Below are positions 33,560 to 43,116 of a DNA stretch of 54,476 bases, piece by piece. The notes under the pieces are model-generated. The model searched no databases. It worked only from the letters and a program-made list of their open reading frames with translations, and was not told where the DNA came from. Position 1 is the first letter of the stretch; each line of letters opens with the position of its first letter. The stretch is from Pleurocapsales cyanobacterium LEGE 06147. GTDB lineage: Bacteria > Cyanobacteriota > Cyanobacteriia > Cyanobacteriales > Xenococcaceae. Location of the stretch: contig JADEWQ010000031.1 in NCBI GenBank assembly GCA_015207585.1, positions 1 through 54,476 of the forward strand, given 5' to 3'. Position numbers and translations under genes: made by a program.

Positions 33560-35779
33560 GTGAAATTTTTCCCTAATCTTGGCACCAATTCTCTTAATTC
33601 AGAAGAGGAATCAAAAACTTCTGGTTTAGGTACTTTTGGTGGAGTATATACTCCTTCCATTTTGACCATTTTAGGCGTGATCGTGTATCTGCGTTTCGGC
33701 TGGGTTGTCGGCAATGCAGGGTTGTTGAACACGCTGATTATCGTTACTCTTTCTACCTCGATTACTTTTTTAACCGCTTTATCGATCTGCGCGATCGCTA
33801 CCGATCGAGTAGTAAGGGTTGGCGGAGCCTATTACATGATCAGTCGCTCTTTGGGGATCGAAACGGGAGGAGCAGTAGGTATTTCACTCTATTTTGCCCA
33901 AGCTTTGTCTGTGGCTCTCTACACCATTGGTTTTGCCGAAAGTATAGTCGAAACATTTCCTCGTCTCAACCAACTTTATGTTGCCCTTGTAGTTACTGTT
34001 ATCGTCGGCATACTGGCACTGACTTCAGCCAGCATAGCCATTAAGGCGCAGTATTTTATTATGGCAGCGATCGCTTTATCTTTGCTATCATTTCTGCTCG
34101 GACAGCCATTGCCCGAGGTGGAGACACAAATGTGGTCTCCTCCACCAGCGACTGCAGAACCTTTCTGGACTGTGTTTGCCGTATTTTTTCCTGCGGTAAC
34201 GGGGATTATGGCAGGGGTAAATATGTCGGGAGATTTACGCAATCCGGTACGTTCTATTCCTATAGGTACTCTAGCAGCAGTAGGGACTGGATATCTCGTC
34301 TATATGACTCTGCCAATTTTCCTAGCGATGCGTTCGGATGCCGCTACTTTAATTGCCGAACCGCTAATAATGGAGCAAATTGCCTTGTGGAGTCCGGCAA
34401 TTTTACTGGGGGTTTGGGGTGCAACTCTCAGCAGTGCGCTCGGCAGTATGTTGGGTGCGCCTCGGGTACTTCAGGCATTAGCTAGAGACGGGGTTTTGCC
34501 TCGTTGGTTGAGCTTTCTCGGTAGTGGTCGCGGACGGGGAGATGAGCCTTATAAAGGCACTATTGTAACTTTAGGAGTGGCGATCGCGGCAGTTTCCATT
34601 GGCGATTTAAATCTAATTGCCCCGATATTGACCATGTTTTTTCTCACTACTTATTTAGTCCTCAACGTCGCTGCCGGAATTGAAGGTTTTTTACAAAGTC
34701 CTTCTTTTCGTCCTACTTTTAAAGTACATTGGTCTCTCTCTTTGCTCGGCGCAATTGGTTGTCTGGGGGTAATGTTGTTAATTAATGCTGTAGCTACGGT
34801 AGTCGCCGCCCTCGTCGTACTAGTCATTTATCTCTGGCTGCAGCGTCGCGAACTACGCACTACTTGGGGAGATGCCCGTCGCGGTATCTGGATGGCGTTG
34901 ATTACTATGGGCATTTTTCAGATCGAGCAAAAAGACGACCCCAAAAACTGGCGACCTCATATTTTGGTATTATCTGGTGCTCCCCAAAAACGTTGGCCTC
35001 TGATCGAACTCGCCTACGGTTTTAGTCACAATCGCGGTTTGATGACTGTTTCTAGCATACTTCCAAGTGGTTCTCGCGATCTTGCCCAACAAGTTAAGTT
35101 GGAAAAAACGATCCGGGATTATTTAGAGAAAAAAGGGGTGCAAGCTTTAGTTAGGGTGATAACTGCTGCTGCTCCTTTTGACGGGGCTTTGAGATTGATA
35201 GAAACCTATGGACTCGGACCGCTAGTCCCCAATACGATTGTCCTCGGAGATAGTGAAGAGCCATCCCGTCGCCAACAATATTGTCAGATGATCGGTCAAA
35301 TTCATGCTAGCAATCGCAATATCGTCATTTTTCGGGAAAATCCTGCTCTCAATTTTGGCTCCCGTCGTAGAATTGATGTCTGGTGGGGAGGAATGCAAAA
35401 TAATGGTAGTTTAATGCTTTTATTGGCTTATCTCCTGCGTAGCGATATCGATTGGCGCAACGCCCAGATTTATCTCAAGTTAGTCGTAGCCGATGACGCG
35501 GCTGCGGTAGCTGCAAGTAATAACTTAAAAAGTTTTGTTCAAAAGCTGCGTATTGACATCATTTACGAAGTTTTAATAGCTAAAGGGCGTTCTTTCACAG
35601 AAATTTTACGTCAGTCTTCTGGCGATGCGGATCTAATCTTTTTGGGTATGGCAAGACCACAAAACAATTTTATTGATTACTATGAAGGTTTACAGACGCG
35701 GGTGGCCGATCTACCCTCAACGATTTTTGTACTGGCTGCTCCTAATTTTGCTTTTGGAGAAGTTTTAACTGAAAGCTGA
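33560..35779 (+). CDS. Cation-chloride-cotransporter-like permease (SLC12/APC superfamily)
   Basis: This 739-aa protein has an N-terminal transporter domain (about 20-445) with roughly 12 membrane helices. It opens with GTFGGVYTPSILTILGVIVY, the sequence typical of Na-K-Cl cotransporter relatives, and contains TGIMAGVNMSGDLRNP. A ~300-aa soluble C-terminal domain resembles that of CCC proteins (RPHILVLSG, then DADLIFLGMARP near the end). It likely moves chloride with K+ or Na+, or amino acids. GTG 33560 is the start; no strong ribosome-binding site is seen. The upstream transposon scrap ends 45 bp before it. Confidence 0.85.
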   Translation: MKFFPNLGTNSLNSEEESKTSGLGTFGGVYTPSILTILGVIVYLRFGWVVGNAGLLNTLIIVTLSTSITFLTALSICAIATDRVVRVGGAYYMISRSLGIETGGAVGISLYFAQALSVALYTIGFAESIVETFPRLNQLYVALVVTVIVGILALTSASIAIKAQYFIMAAIALSLLSFLLGQPLPEVETQMWSPPPATAEPFWTVFAVFFPAVTGIMAGVNMSGDLRNPVRSIPIGTLAAVGTGYLVYMTLPIFLAMRSDAATLIAEPLIMEQIALWSPAILLGVWGATLSSALGSMLGAPRVLQALARDGVLPRWLSFLGSGRGRGDEPYKGTIVTLGVAIAAVSIGDLNLIAPILTMFFLTTYLVLNVAAGIEGFLQSPSFRPTFKVHWSLSLLGAIGCLGVMLLINAVATVVAALVVLVIYLWLQRRELRTTWGDARRGIWMALITMGIFQIEQKDDPKNWRPHILVLSGAPQKRWPLIELAYGFSHNRGLMTVSSILPSGSRDLAQQVKLEKTIRDYLEKKGVQALVRVITAAAPFDGALRLIETYGLGPLVPNTIVLGDSEEPSRRQQYCQMIGQIHASNRNIVIFRENPALNFGSRRRIDVWWGGMQNNGSLMLLLAYLLRSDIDWRNAQIYLKLVVADDAAAVAASNNLKSFVQKLRIDIIYEVLIAKGRSFTEILRQSSGDADLIFLGMARPQNNFIDYYEGLQTRVADLPSTIFVLAAPNFAFGEVLTES

Positions 35780-35799
35780 TACAGCTAGAAAACCGAAAG

Positions 35800-36522
35800 T
35801 TAGTTTTTATAGGCTGCACCCAGGTACAATTCTCCTACTTTAGGATTGTTTAACAACTCCTGCCCCGTACCTTCAAAGCGATCGCGACCGTTTTCTAAAA
35901 CGTAACCTCTATCTGCCATCAATAAAGCTTTTTTGGCATTTTGCTCGATTAGAACGATCGCCTTTCCTGCTTCGTTAATTGCTTTGATTTGTTCAAATAC
36001 GCTGTTAACTAAGATAGGAGATAGAGCTGCCGAGGGTTCGTCCAATAATAACAAATCTGGGTCGAGCATCAATGCCCTACCCATAGCCAGCATTTGCCTC
36101 TCTCCTCCAGAAAGAGTTCCCGCTCGTTGACGGCGACGTTCGGCTAATCTGGGAAACATGGTGTAAATAAAGTCTTTCAGGGATTGGAGAGAACCGCTAC
36201 GAATAAATGCCCCCATCTCTAAATTTTCTTCCACTGAAAGAGAGGGAAAGACATTAGCAATTTGAGGAACGTAGCACATTCCTCTTTGAACGATGCGATC
36301 GGATTTAAGACCAGTAATATTTTCTCCCTTAAAGATAATTTTACCTTGGTTGGGCGTTAATAATCCAAAAATTGTTTTGGCAAGAGTTGATTTCCCCGCA
36401 CCATTGGGACCGATCGCGGCGACTAACTCGCCAGGGGCTACGCAAAAATTAATGCCTTGCAGGATATTTAAATCTTGTACGTATCCCGCATAGACATTAT
36501 TAACTTCTAATAAATTGTTCAT
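35800..36522 (-). CDS. natE: Branched-chain/neutral amino-acid ABC ATPase (LivF/NatE-like)
   Basis: This 240-aa ATPase has Walker A GPNGAGKS (38-45), signature LSGGERQ, Walker B LLLLDEPSAAL and His-loop replacement IEQN, the last typical of LivF-type subunits. NYVPQ-like CYVPQIANVF is the Q-loop. In cyanobacteria the LivF-like subunit of the N-I neutral amino-acid system (NatE) is often encoded away from its permeases, as here; the symbol is therefore an inference. It starts 7 bp after a ferredoxin gene on the same strand, giving a two-gene operon. Confidence 0.8.
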   Translation of the reverse strand: MNNLLEVNNVYAGYVQDLNILQGINFCVAPGELVAAIGPNGAGKSTLAKTIFGLLTPNQGKIIFKGENITGLKSDRIVQRGMCYVPQIANVFPSLSVEENLEMGAFIRSGSLQSLKDFIYTMFPRLAERRRQRAGTLSGGERQMLAMGRALMLDPDLLLLDEPSAALSPILVNSVFEQIKAINEAGKAIVLIEQNAKKALLMADRGYVLENGRDRFEGTGQELLNNPKVGELYLGAAYKN

Positions 36523-36529
36523 TAAAAAT

Positions 36530-36757
36530 TCACTTTGGGGTTTGTTGTAATTCAGGTCTTTCCTCCGCGACTATTGCTCCTTCTACTGGACAAACTTGCA
36601 AACAAATGCCACAGTCGATGCAGGTATCAAAATCAATCCAAAACCAGTCTGTTCCTTTAACGTTTTTGCCCGGTCCTGGATGAATACAAGCTACAGGACA
36701 AGCATCAACGCAGTCGGCTACTCCTTCACAGGTTTCAGTAATAATTGTATGAGGCAA
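36530..36757 (-). CDS. Bacterial-type 4Fe-4S ferredoxin (two clusters)
   Basis: This 75-aa protein has Cys motifs [15 protein letters not shown] (first cluster, loosened spacing) and [12 protein letters not shown] (canonical C-x2-C-x2-C-x3-C-P). An insertion ([16 protein letters not shown]) between them is typical of cyanobacterial or ferredoxin-III/7Fe-like proteins. It should carry low-potential electrons; the partner is unknown. It is the promoter-proximal gene of the pair with the NatE-like ATPase. Confidence 0.9.
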   Translation of the reverse strand: MPHTIITETCEGVADCVDACPVACIHPGPGKNVKGTDWFWIDFDTCIDCGICLQVCPVEGAIVAEERPELQQTPK

Positions 36758-36833
36758 AGCGTTCTCTCTCCTTTTTCTCTTAGGGCGATCGATTTAGTTA
36801 TTTTTAGCCTAACAAGATTGTTAGCTATCTGAC

Positions 36834-36901
36834 GGGGCTCGTACACTCCGTTACCGGAATTCATTTTCCGTGTTTGAAATATCCGTGGCGGAGTTAGCCC
36901 C
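36834..36901. repeat. Long imperfect hairpin in the divergent ferredoxin-msrA spacer
   Basis: GGGGCT (36834) pairs with AGCCCC (36896-36901), and ACTCCG with CGGAGT; an inner hairpin CGGAA(ttcatt)TTCCG sits between. A further GGAA/TTCC stem follows at 36909-36922. The genes diverge here, so a simple terminator is unlikely; a dispersed repeat, attenuator or small RNA are options. Confidence 0.45.
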
Positions 36902-36998
36902 TTCCATTAGGAACGGTTTTCCCTAAACAGATTATCCGTCTCAGCAATTATATTAAATAATGTAAAGAAAATTAGAGTCAGTAGAGGAAATTAAAACT

Positions 36999-37661
36999 AT
37001 GGTACTGTTTGGTTTCGGAAAAAAAGTTAACATGCCTTCTCCTGATGAAGCTTTACCGGGACGGGAACAATCAATATCTGTTCCTGACCGACACTATGTT
37101 AACGGAAATTCCATCAAACCTCCATTTCCAGAAGGAATGGAAATGGCAATGTTTGGTCTGGGTTGTTTTTGGGGGGCGGAAAGAAAATTCTGGCAGCAGG
37201 AAGGAGTTTATTCAACTGCTGTAGGTTATGCGGGAGGATATACTCCCAATCCAACCTATCAAGAGGTATGTACGGGCATGACGGGTCATAATGAAGTAGT
37301 GCGAGTAGTTTATGACCCGAAGGTAATTAGTTACGAGGACTTGTTAAAAGTATTTTGGGAAAGTCACGATCCCACCCAAGGTATGCGCCAGGGTAATGAT
37401 GTAGGCACTCAATATCGTTCCGGTATTTATGTTTATTCCGAGGAACAAAAGCAACTAGCCCAAGCATCGCGCGATCGCTATCAGCAAGAATTAGCCAAAG
37501 CAGGTTATGGCAAAATTACCACAGAAATCAGAGATGCGCCAGAATTTTATTATGCAGAAGATTATCACCAGCAATATCTAGCCAAAAATCCTAATGGCTA
37601 TTGCGGTTTGGGTGGAACTAAGGTTTGCTATCCAAATTCCCATAAAGCCGTGCAGAATTAA
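36999..37661 (+). CDS. msrA: Peptide methionine (S)-S-oxide reductase
   Basis: This 220-aa MsrA has active-site GCFWG (Cys56). Family blocks [44 protein letters not shown] and EDYHQQYL are all present. It repairs oxidised methionine using thioredoxin, and trxA lies further along this window. The N-terminal ~45 residues are an extension found in cyanobacterial members. Candidate resolving Cys lie in CGLGG and VCYP at the C-terminus. Confidence 0.95.
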   Translation: MVLFGFGKKVNMPSPDEALPGREQSISVPDRHYVNGNSIKPPFPEGMEMAMFGLGCFWGAERKFWQQEGVYSTAVGYAGGYTPNPTYQEVCTGMTGHNEVVRVVYDPKVISYEDLLKVFWESHDPTQGMRQGNDVGTQYRSGIYVYSEEQKQLAQASRDRYQQELAKAGYGKITTEIRDAPEFYYAEDYHQQYLAKNPNGYCGLGGTKVCYPNSHKAVQN

Positions 37662-37784
37662 CTCAAATTGCGTCATGTGATATTGGGACCTTAATTATCG
37701 AGAGAATCAAGCAGCTTCGCTGCAAGCAAGAAGAAAGAAGAAAGACGTAAAAAGCCCATCTTTCCTCAAACTTTTTTCCCTGAG

Positions 37785-37813
37785 GCGGAGCGTCTCCGGC
37801 TCCGCTCTTTCTT
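37785..37813 (+). terminator. Rho-independent-terminator-like hairpin after msrA
   Basis: GCGGAG (37785-37790) pairs with CTCCGC (37800-37805), followed by TCTTTCTT. It lies 124 bp after msrA. A small GCAGC(ttc)GCTGC stem precedes it. Confidence 0.4.
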
Positions 37814-37849
37814 CCAAGATAATTGATGTCTTACTTTTTATGAACCAGA

Positions 37850-38544
37850 TAAAGATTTTGACCCACTCCGCGCAATAAATTAGCGCGGATTCGGGGTTCA
37901 GACAGCAATTGCGTCCTGAAGACGGCTTACATCACCTAACCCCAAGGTAGAAGCCCCTACCTTTTGAATTACTCGGCTGCTATTGGCATCTCTTGCGTGT
38001 TTGGTAGAACAACCAGGACAGATCCAATAGCGTTCACTTAAGCTAAGTTCAATCAATCTGTCACTACAAAAATAAATAATTCCCCTAAAGGATTGCGCTT
38101 AATGGTGACAGTTTTAATTTTCCCTTGTATTTCTCTACTCTTCCAAAACTTAAATATTCGCTTGCCTATTCTTAATTGATTACCGTTTAAAAACTTATAA
38201 CCAGCTTATTTGAGAGTAATTGATTTGTATTTAATTCTTTTTCTAAAATTAGGCGGTCTTACTCCTTTTTTGTGATTTTTAAAGAAAAGTTGATAGGCTC
38301 TATCAATACGCTGAACAAGATCTTGTACTGCCTGACTTCCTACCAATTGCCAGTACTCATTTTTCTTCCTGATTTTGGCTATATGTTTCATTAACTTATT
38401 TTTGTTCAAATGTTTTCCAAATAAACGATAGTAGCGTTTATGTAGCGCGATGCAGTGATTATAAATATTACTTGCTGCATTAATCGCACTATGTAAATGC
38501 TTGTTTCGCTTATGTTGGTAGAGTTTGAATTGATAAGTTTTCAT
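37850..38544 (-). pseudogene. Decayed TnpB-type element
   Basis: ATG 38544 starts an intact TnpB N-terminus (MKTYQFKLYQHKRNKHL, then QDLVQRIDRAYQLFF and GVRPPNFRKR), stopped by TAA at 38203-38205. The same frame continues with GYKFLNGNQLRIGKRIF to FVVTD. The central RuvC region is deleted. A different frame then yields WICPGCSTKHARDANSS, the zinc ribbon and RuvC-III region. The element's right end carries a hairpin CCGCGC(taatttatt)GCGCGG at about 37872-37892. It is a dead IS200/IS605-family copy. Confidence 0.8.
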
Positions 38545-38689
38545 ACCAAAAATGTAAAAATGAAGATATTAAATTGCGTTGTCTTGAGATATTCAACAGA
38601 AAAAATTAGTATGGCTAAGATAATGGCGTATATTAATGATCCGCATCATGGATAGCTTGACTGCCAAATAAATTTGGCTCGACAGATAA

Positions 38690-38750
38690 TCTATCTGTCG
38701 CTCGCTTATATCCGTGGGCTAAAGCCACACGGCTTTACGCTCCACTCTCG
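38690..38750. mobile_element. Candidate left-end sequence of the decayed TnpB element
   Basis: AAAGCC(acac)GGCTTT and GACAGATA(atc)TATCTGTC (about 38679-38697) form hairpins upstream of the dead tnpB start. Subterminal hairpins mark IS200/IS605 ends, but the exact end cannot be fixed from one copy. Confidence 0.35.
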
Positions 38751-38789
38751 TAATAAAAATTAGTTCGATAGAAACAAAATATAAATAAA

Positions 38790-38810
38790 AGACGGAAAGC
38801 TGTAATTTCC
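38790..38810 (-). terminator. Terminator-like hairpin after the pentapeptide gene
   Basis: On the minus strand GGAAA(ttacagc)TTTCC is followed by GTCTTTTATTT. It lies just beyond the stop of the pentapeptide-repeat gene and would end the lon-pentapeptide transcript. Confidence 0.45.
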
Positions 38811-38814
38811 TTTT

Positions 38815-39324
38815 CTAACAGTCATCATTTCTGATACTTCCATCAGGCAAAATAGTCTGACAGAATTTGGCACCGCTCAAATCGGCACCGTCAAGACGGG
38901 CATTCTTTAAATCTGCCCTGCGTAAGTTTGCCCACACCAAATCTGCCCCACAGAGATTTGCTCCTTGCAAGTTTGCCCCACCTAAATTGGCGTGCTTGAG
39001 AACTGCTTTTTTTAAATTAGCTTCAAACAGATCGGCTTCAATTAAGCTAGCCCTATACAGCTTTGCCTCCTGTAGCTCGACACCATAAAGAATTGCTCGA
39101 TTCAAACAGGTGCGCTGGAGATTAGCTTTTTTGAGATTGGCTTTACAGAGATTTGCCTCACTGAGATTGGCATCTTCTAACTTGACTTTGTTGAGATCGG
39201 CTTTGCGCAAGTCAGCTTGCTGAAAGTTTCTTTCTCCCGAGCGATAGCGTGCTTTGAGTTCCTTAACCTTCTCATCTTCTGGTTTCCAGGACTGTTTGTT
39301 GCCCCCGATTCCCATTATTGTCAT
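38815..39324 (-). CDS. Pentapeptide-repeat protein
   Basis: This 169-aa protein has about 20 consecutive A(D/N)Lxx repeats (ADLRKADLNKVKLEDANL and so on, residues 37-155), predicted to fold as a right-handed quadrilateral beta-helix. No signal peptide or membrane helix. Molecular role unknown; some family members mimic DNA. Its 5' end overlaps the 3' end of lon by 53 bp in another frame, on the same strand, so translation is probably coupled. Met4 (39315) is an alternative start, also within lon. Confidence 0.85.
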   Translation of the reverse strand: MTIMGIGGNKQSWKPEDEKVKELKARYRSGERNFQQADLRKADLNKVKLEDANLSEANLCKANLKKANLQRTCLNRAILYGVELQEAKLYRASLIEADLFEANLKKAVLKHANLGGANLQGANLCGADLVWANLRRADLKNARLDGADLSGAKFCQTILPDGSIRNDDC

Positions 39325-41791
39325 CGACTAGAACCTCCTGCTGATTCATTAATGCGTTAGCTAACACTTGTTCAATGCGATCGCAGAAAATAAATTCCAT
39401 CTGCTTGCGGACATCTTCGGGTATATCTACTAAATCTTTCTGATTGTGTTGGGGTAGCAAAATGCGCTTAATACCAGCACGACGCGCTGCCAAAACTTTT
39501 TCTCGCACGCCACCAATAGGCAAAACTTCCCCACTGAGGTCGATCTCTCCCGTCATGGCAGTATCGGTACGAACTGGTTGGTTTGTTACTAAGGAGGCGA
39601 TCGCCACAACCATTGTCACTCCTGCGGATGGACCATCTTTGGGAATTGCCCCAGCGGGTACGTGCAGGTGCAAGCCATTATCCTTAAAAATACTTAAGTC
39701 GATACCCAACGCTTCTGCTTTTGACCAGATATAAGAACGAGCAATTTGGGCTGACTCTTGCATCACTTCTCCCAATTGACCCGTGATCGTCAAGTCTTTT
39801 CCTTGGGGCAATAAGACGGCTTCGACAAAAAGAATTTCTCCTCCCTGCCACGTCCAGGCAAGTCCAGTAGCCACGCCAGGTTTGGTTTCTTTGCGAATTG
39901 CTTCTCGCAGAAATTGTTTAGCCCCCAGCAATTCTTCGATTTCTTCGGGATGTACAACTCTTGGGTCTGTTTCCCCGTTAGCGTAGCGCACGGCTATTTT
40001 ACGACACAGAGTAGCCAATTGTTGCTCTAGTTTGCGAACTCCTGCTTCGCGGGTATAGTATTCAATTACTAAACGTAAAGCTTCCTCGGTTAGTTGCAGA
40101 GCATTATCTGGCAATCCTGCTTTAGCAATCTGTCGCGGCAGCAGGTATCTTTGAGCGATCGTCAGTTTTTCTTCTTCAGAATAGCCAGTTAGTTCGATAA
40201 TTTCCAGACGGTCTAGTAAAGGTGCGCTAATGTGAGATAAATCGTTAGCCGTACCAACAAATAGTACCTCGGACAAGTCGAAATCGAGATCGAGGTACAA
40301 GTCGCGGAAGTTATGGTTTTGCTGCGGGTCGAGAATTTCCAGCAATACTGAAGCCGGATCGCCCCGATAATCCATTCCTACCTTATCCAACTCATCGAGC
40401 ATGATAACGGGATTTTTGACTCCAGCCCGATGTAATGCTTGTACGATGCGACCGGGCATGGCACCGATATAGGTGCGGCGGTGACCTCTCAGTTCTGCTT
40501 CATCCCGCAATCCACCCAAGCTAATGCGTTCGAACGGTCTTCCCAAAGCGCGGGCGATCGACTGTCCCAGGCTGGTTTTTCCTACTCCAGGCGGTCCACT
40601 AAAACAGATCACTGTCCCTACAGTATAAGATTGGCTTATCTTCTGAGGTTTGCTCTCCTGAACTTGCTGTTGCTGGGCTATTTTTTTTAGCTTGAAAGTA
40701 GCTATATGTTCGATAATGCGGTCTTTAACCTTCCTCAAACCGTGGTGATCGGCATCTAATACTTCTCTGGCATTTTGCAAGTCGAGATTATCTTCTACTT
40801 TCTTACTCCAAGGCATTTCTAACAACCAATCTAGATAAGTACGGATGACTCCTCCTTCGGCTGAAGCACTGCCGATGCGTTCTAAACGAGCTAACTCCCT
40901 TTTAGCTTGCTTTTCGACTACTTCAGGCAATTGAGCTTCTAACAGGCGCGATCGCAACTCTTCTGTTTCTTTTTGGTCTGGATCGACTTCCCCTAGTTCC
41001 TCTTGAATTTTTTTTAGTTGCTGTCGCAGGAAAAACTCTTTTTGCTGTTGGTCGATTTCTTTTTTTGTTTCTCCTAATATTTCACCTCGCAACCGTTGAA
41101 ATTCAATTTCTTTTTGTAAATCTTCCAGAACCGTCCGCAGAAGCTGTTCTAAGTTGTTTTGTTCTAGCACTGCTTGCATCGTCGGTACATCTTGTTGCAG
41201 CAAAACCGAAGTTTGATAAGCTAGCTGTGCTGGATCTTCACTGTTTAATAAAACTGCTAGTAATTCTTCGGGAAATTTTGTATTGAGTTCTGAGACTTCT
41301 TGCCACAGAGATTTAATAGCACCAAGCAAGGCTTCTAAAGTTTGCTTGTCAGTGCCTGCGGCTATAGCTACTTGTTGAGTAAGTGCAGGCAGTGGTCGAA
41401 ATTTAACTTTATAGGTGGGGGTAGTCTCCACTAATTCTTCAATCAGGACTCTTTCTTTTCCTTCGACGATTAGCTGAATTGGTCCAATCGGTAAGCGACT
41501 CATTCTGTGAATAACTGCTAGGGTTGCTACTGGATAAATCTCTTCAATACTATTTATTTCAGCGTTTTCATCTTCTTCTAGTCGTTTTTGTGCCTCTGGA
41601 CGAATAGCAGCAAGGATTAATTGTTTGTCCTCGCTCAGCATAGCCGATTCAACCGCAGCTACAGAACGAGTTCGTCCTGCTACCACTGGTAGAGTAATCC
41701 CAGGTAACAAAACTATATTGCGCAGGGGAAGCAGTAGACTCGTTTCCTGCTTTTGTTGCTTTTGGAAAAATAGAGGAATAGCGTACTGCAT
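39272..41791 (-). CDS. lon: ATP-dependent Lon protease
   Basis: This 839-aa bacterial LonA has an N-terminal substrate-binding domain (SLLLPLRNIVLLPG) and coiled-coil region, then an AAA+ module with Walker A GPPGVGKTS and Walker B VIMLDELDK. The protease domain has the Ser722 (PKDGPSAGVTM) and Lys765 (VREKVLAARRAG) dyad. GGAGGT lies 4 nt before ATG 41791, so the longer in-frame start at 41875 is rejected. Many well-studied cyanobacteria lack Lon, so its presence is notable. It degrades misfolded and regulatory proteins in the cytoplasm. Confidence 0.94.
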   Translation of the reverse strand: MQYAIPLFFQKQQKQETSLLLPLRNIVLLPGITLPVVAGRTRSVAAVESAMLSEDKQLILAAIRPEAQKRLEEDENAEINSIEEIYPVATLAVIHRMSRLPIGPIQLIVEGKERVLIEELVETTPTYKVKFRPLPALTQQVAIAAGTDKQTLEALLGAIKSLWQEVSELNTKFPEELLAVLLNSEDPAQLAYQTSVLLQQDVPTMQAVLEQNNLEQLLRTVLEDLQKEIEFQRLRGEILGETKKEIDQQQKEFFLRQQLKKIQEELGEVDPDQKETEELRSRLLEAQLPEVVEKQAKRELARLERIGSASAEGGVIRTYLDWLLEMPWSKKVEDNLDLQNAREVLDADHHGLRKVKDRIIEHIATFKLKKIAQQQQVQESKPQKISQSYTVGTVICFSGPPGVGKTSLGQSIARALGRPFERISLGGLRDEAELRGHRRTYIGAMPGRIVQALHRAGVKNPVIMLDELDKVGMDYRGDPASVLLEILDPQQNHNFRDLYLDLDFDLSEVLFVGTANDLSHISAPLLDRLEIIELTGYSEEEKLTIAQRYLLPRQIAKAGLPDNALQLTEEALRLVIEYYTREAGVRKLEQQLATLCRKIAVRYANGETDPRVVHPEEIEELLGAKQFLREAIRKETKPGVATGLAWTWQGGEILFVEAVLLPQGKDLTITGQLGEVMQESAQIARSYIWSKAEALGIDLSIFKDNGLHLHVPAGAIPKDGPSAGVTMVVAIASLVTNQPVRTDTAMTGEIDLSGEVLPIGGVREKVLAARRAGIKRILLPQHNQKDLVDIPEDVRKQMEFIFCDRIEQVLANALMNQQEVLVDDNNGNRGQQTVLETRR

Positions 41792-41974
41792 ACAACCTCC
41801 TGCTTTCGTCACTATAATAATTTTGCCGAACTCGATATTTTGTATGCGCGACAAAATTATCCACCTTACTTTCACAGGTTAGGTGGATAATTTGAGGAAC
41901 TTGTGAGGAATTAGTTGTTGGTGTGAGCTTCTAAGCTGGCTTAAGTTTAATTAAGTTTTCTTACTACCTAATAA

Positions 41975-42229
41975 TTAATCTTCCTCAATAGTTAACGATT
42001 GTGGTTGTAAGTGCTTAATTTCTACACTAATTCCATGAGCTTTTTCCTCCATTAAATCCTCAACATAACCATAATGATAAAGATGAGCTTCTTTGGCACT
42101 AGCGAATGGTCCAAAATAATAGGTACATCGAGGTTTAGTAGTCTTTATTTCTACCCACCAAGCTAATTTTGGCTGCTCCAAAATAAAAGATTTTACAGAA
42201 GTTTCTTGGAAGTTTTCAGAGAATAGCAT
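41975..42229 (-). CDS. DUF1816 protein
   Basis: This 84-aa protein carries the cyanobacterium-specific DUF1816 core (AWWVEIKTTKPRCTYYFGPF, then ASAKEAHLYHYGYVEDL and GISVEIKHLQPQSLT). Function unknown; the small basic/aromatic fold suggests binding to another protein. It stands alone upstream of a long AT-rich gap. Confidence 0.85.
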   Translation of the reverse strand: MLFSENFQETSVKSFILEQPKLAWWVEIKTTKPRCTYYFGPFASAKEAHLYHYGYVEDLMEEKAHGISVEIKHLQPQSLTIEED

Positions 42230-43116
42230 AATGGTTCAAATTGCTATATTATTTCCTGATTTTTATATTTTTTTTGTTTACATAAAAGGCCAATATAATA
42301 TTCAATATCTTAGGGTTTTTAATGAATTAATAATGAATTAAAATTTGGCATTTCTTAAGAGGATTTTTGCAAAGCAACTGGTTATAATAACAGCGATAAA
42401 TATTCGTGTCACTACCTCGCTAGTATATTAATTAATTTTTATGCCGTGACATACATATCGCTCAAAAAAGCTAGGATATTTTTGCTTTTTAGAATGTAGA
42501 TAATTTTAGTTTAATTTCTAAAACTAAATAATTTACTGATAGATTCTTTTTTATTTTATTTTTTCAAAATTAAATTATTAAATTAGCTATATTTCGATTG
42601 AGAAATTCACTCAAGTTGATAATTTGCAGCTAACTTAATCTTAAGCTAAGAGACTTTCAATGAGTGAAAATCGAGTTTATTTTTTAGTGCTTTAACAGCC
42701 GACCAGTTTTGGAAATTTTAATCAATTTTGCTAAGAACTTTTATCTGAGTTATGTTTTAAAAAATTACACCCAGAAATTCATCAAAATTTAATTTTTAAA
42801 TTGGTTTTTAGACTAAAAAAAGCAAAATTGTGTTACTAAGTAAATCGGTGGGAATAAACCAAACTATGTTACGAAACATAAACACGCTTGTAACTTTTAC
42901 AAATGACTAATGAGGACCTTCGTCAGTTAGCTTTATTTGTGCCGACTTACTTAATTAACTCTACACTGAAAAAAAAAGAAATTTGCTATTTGTTAAGATT
43001 ATTATTCGATAACTATAATAGATAGCTCATTATTATGTCTGTAAGATGAATAACATCTTAAAAAAGTTTTTATTACTTTAAATAAGTTTAAACTTTTTAT
43101 AAAAACTATAATATTG
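42230..43116. other. Long AT-rich gap, no gene seen
   Basis: About 890 bp of very AT-rich sequence between two minus-strand genes. All frames are closed quickly and no RNA gene or transposase scrap was recognised. Its left part must contain the DUF1816 promoter. The composition suggests long-decayed sequence or a regulatory/structural region. Confidence 0.6.

Noticed and set aside
41792-41875. Longer N-terminus for Lon
   Set aside because: GGAGGT sits directly before ATG 41791, and the extra residues do not resemble Lon.
42230-43116. Possible missed gene or CRISPR array in the AT-rich gap
   Set aside because: No frame of useful length and no regularly spaced repeats were found.
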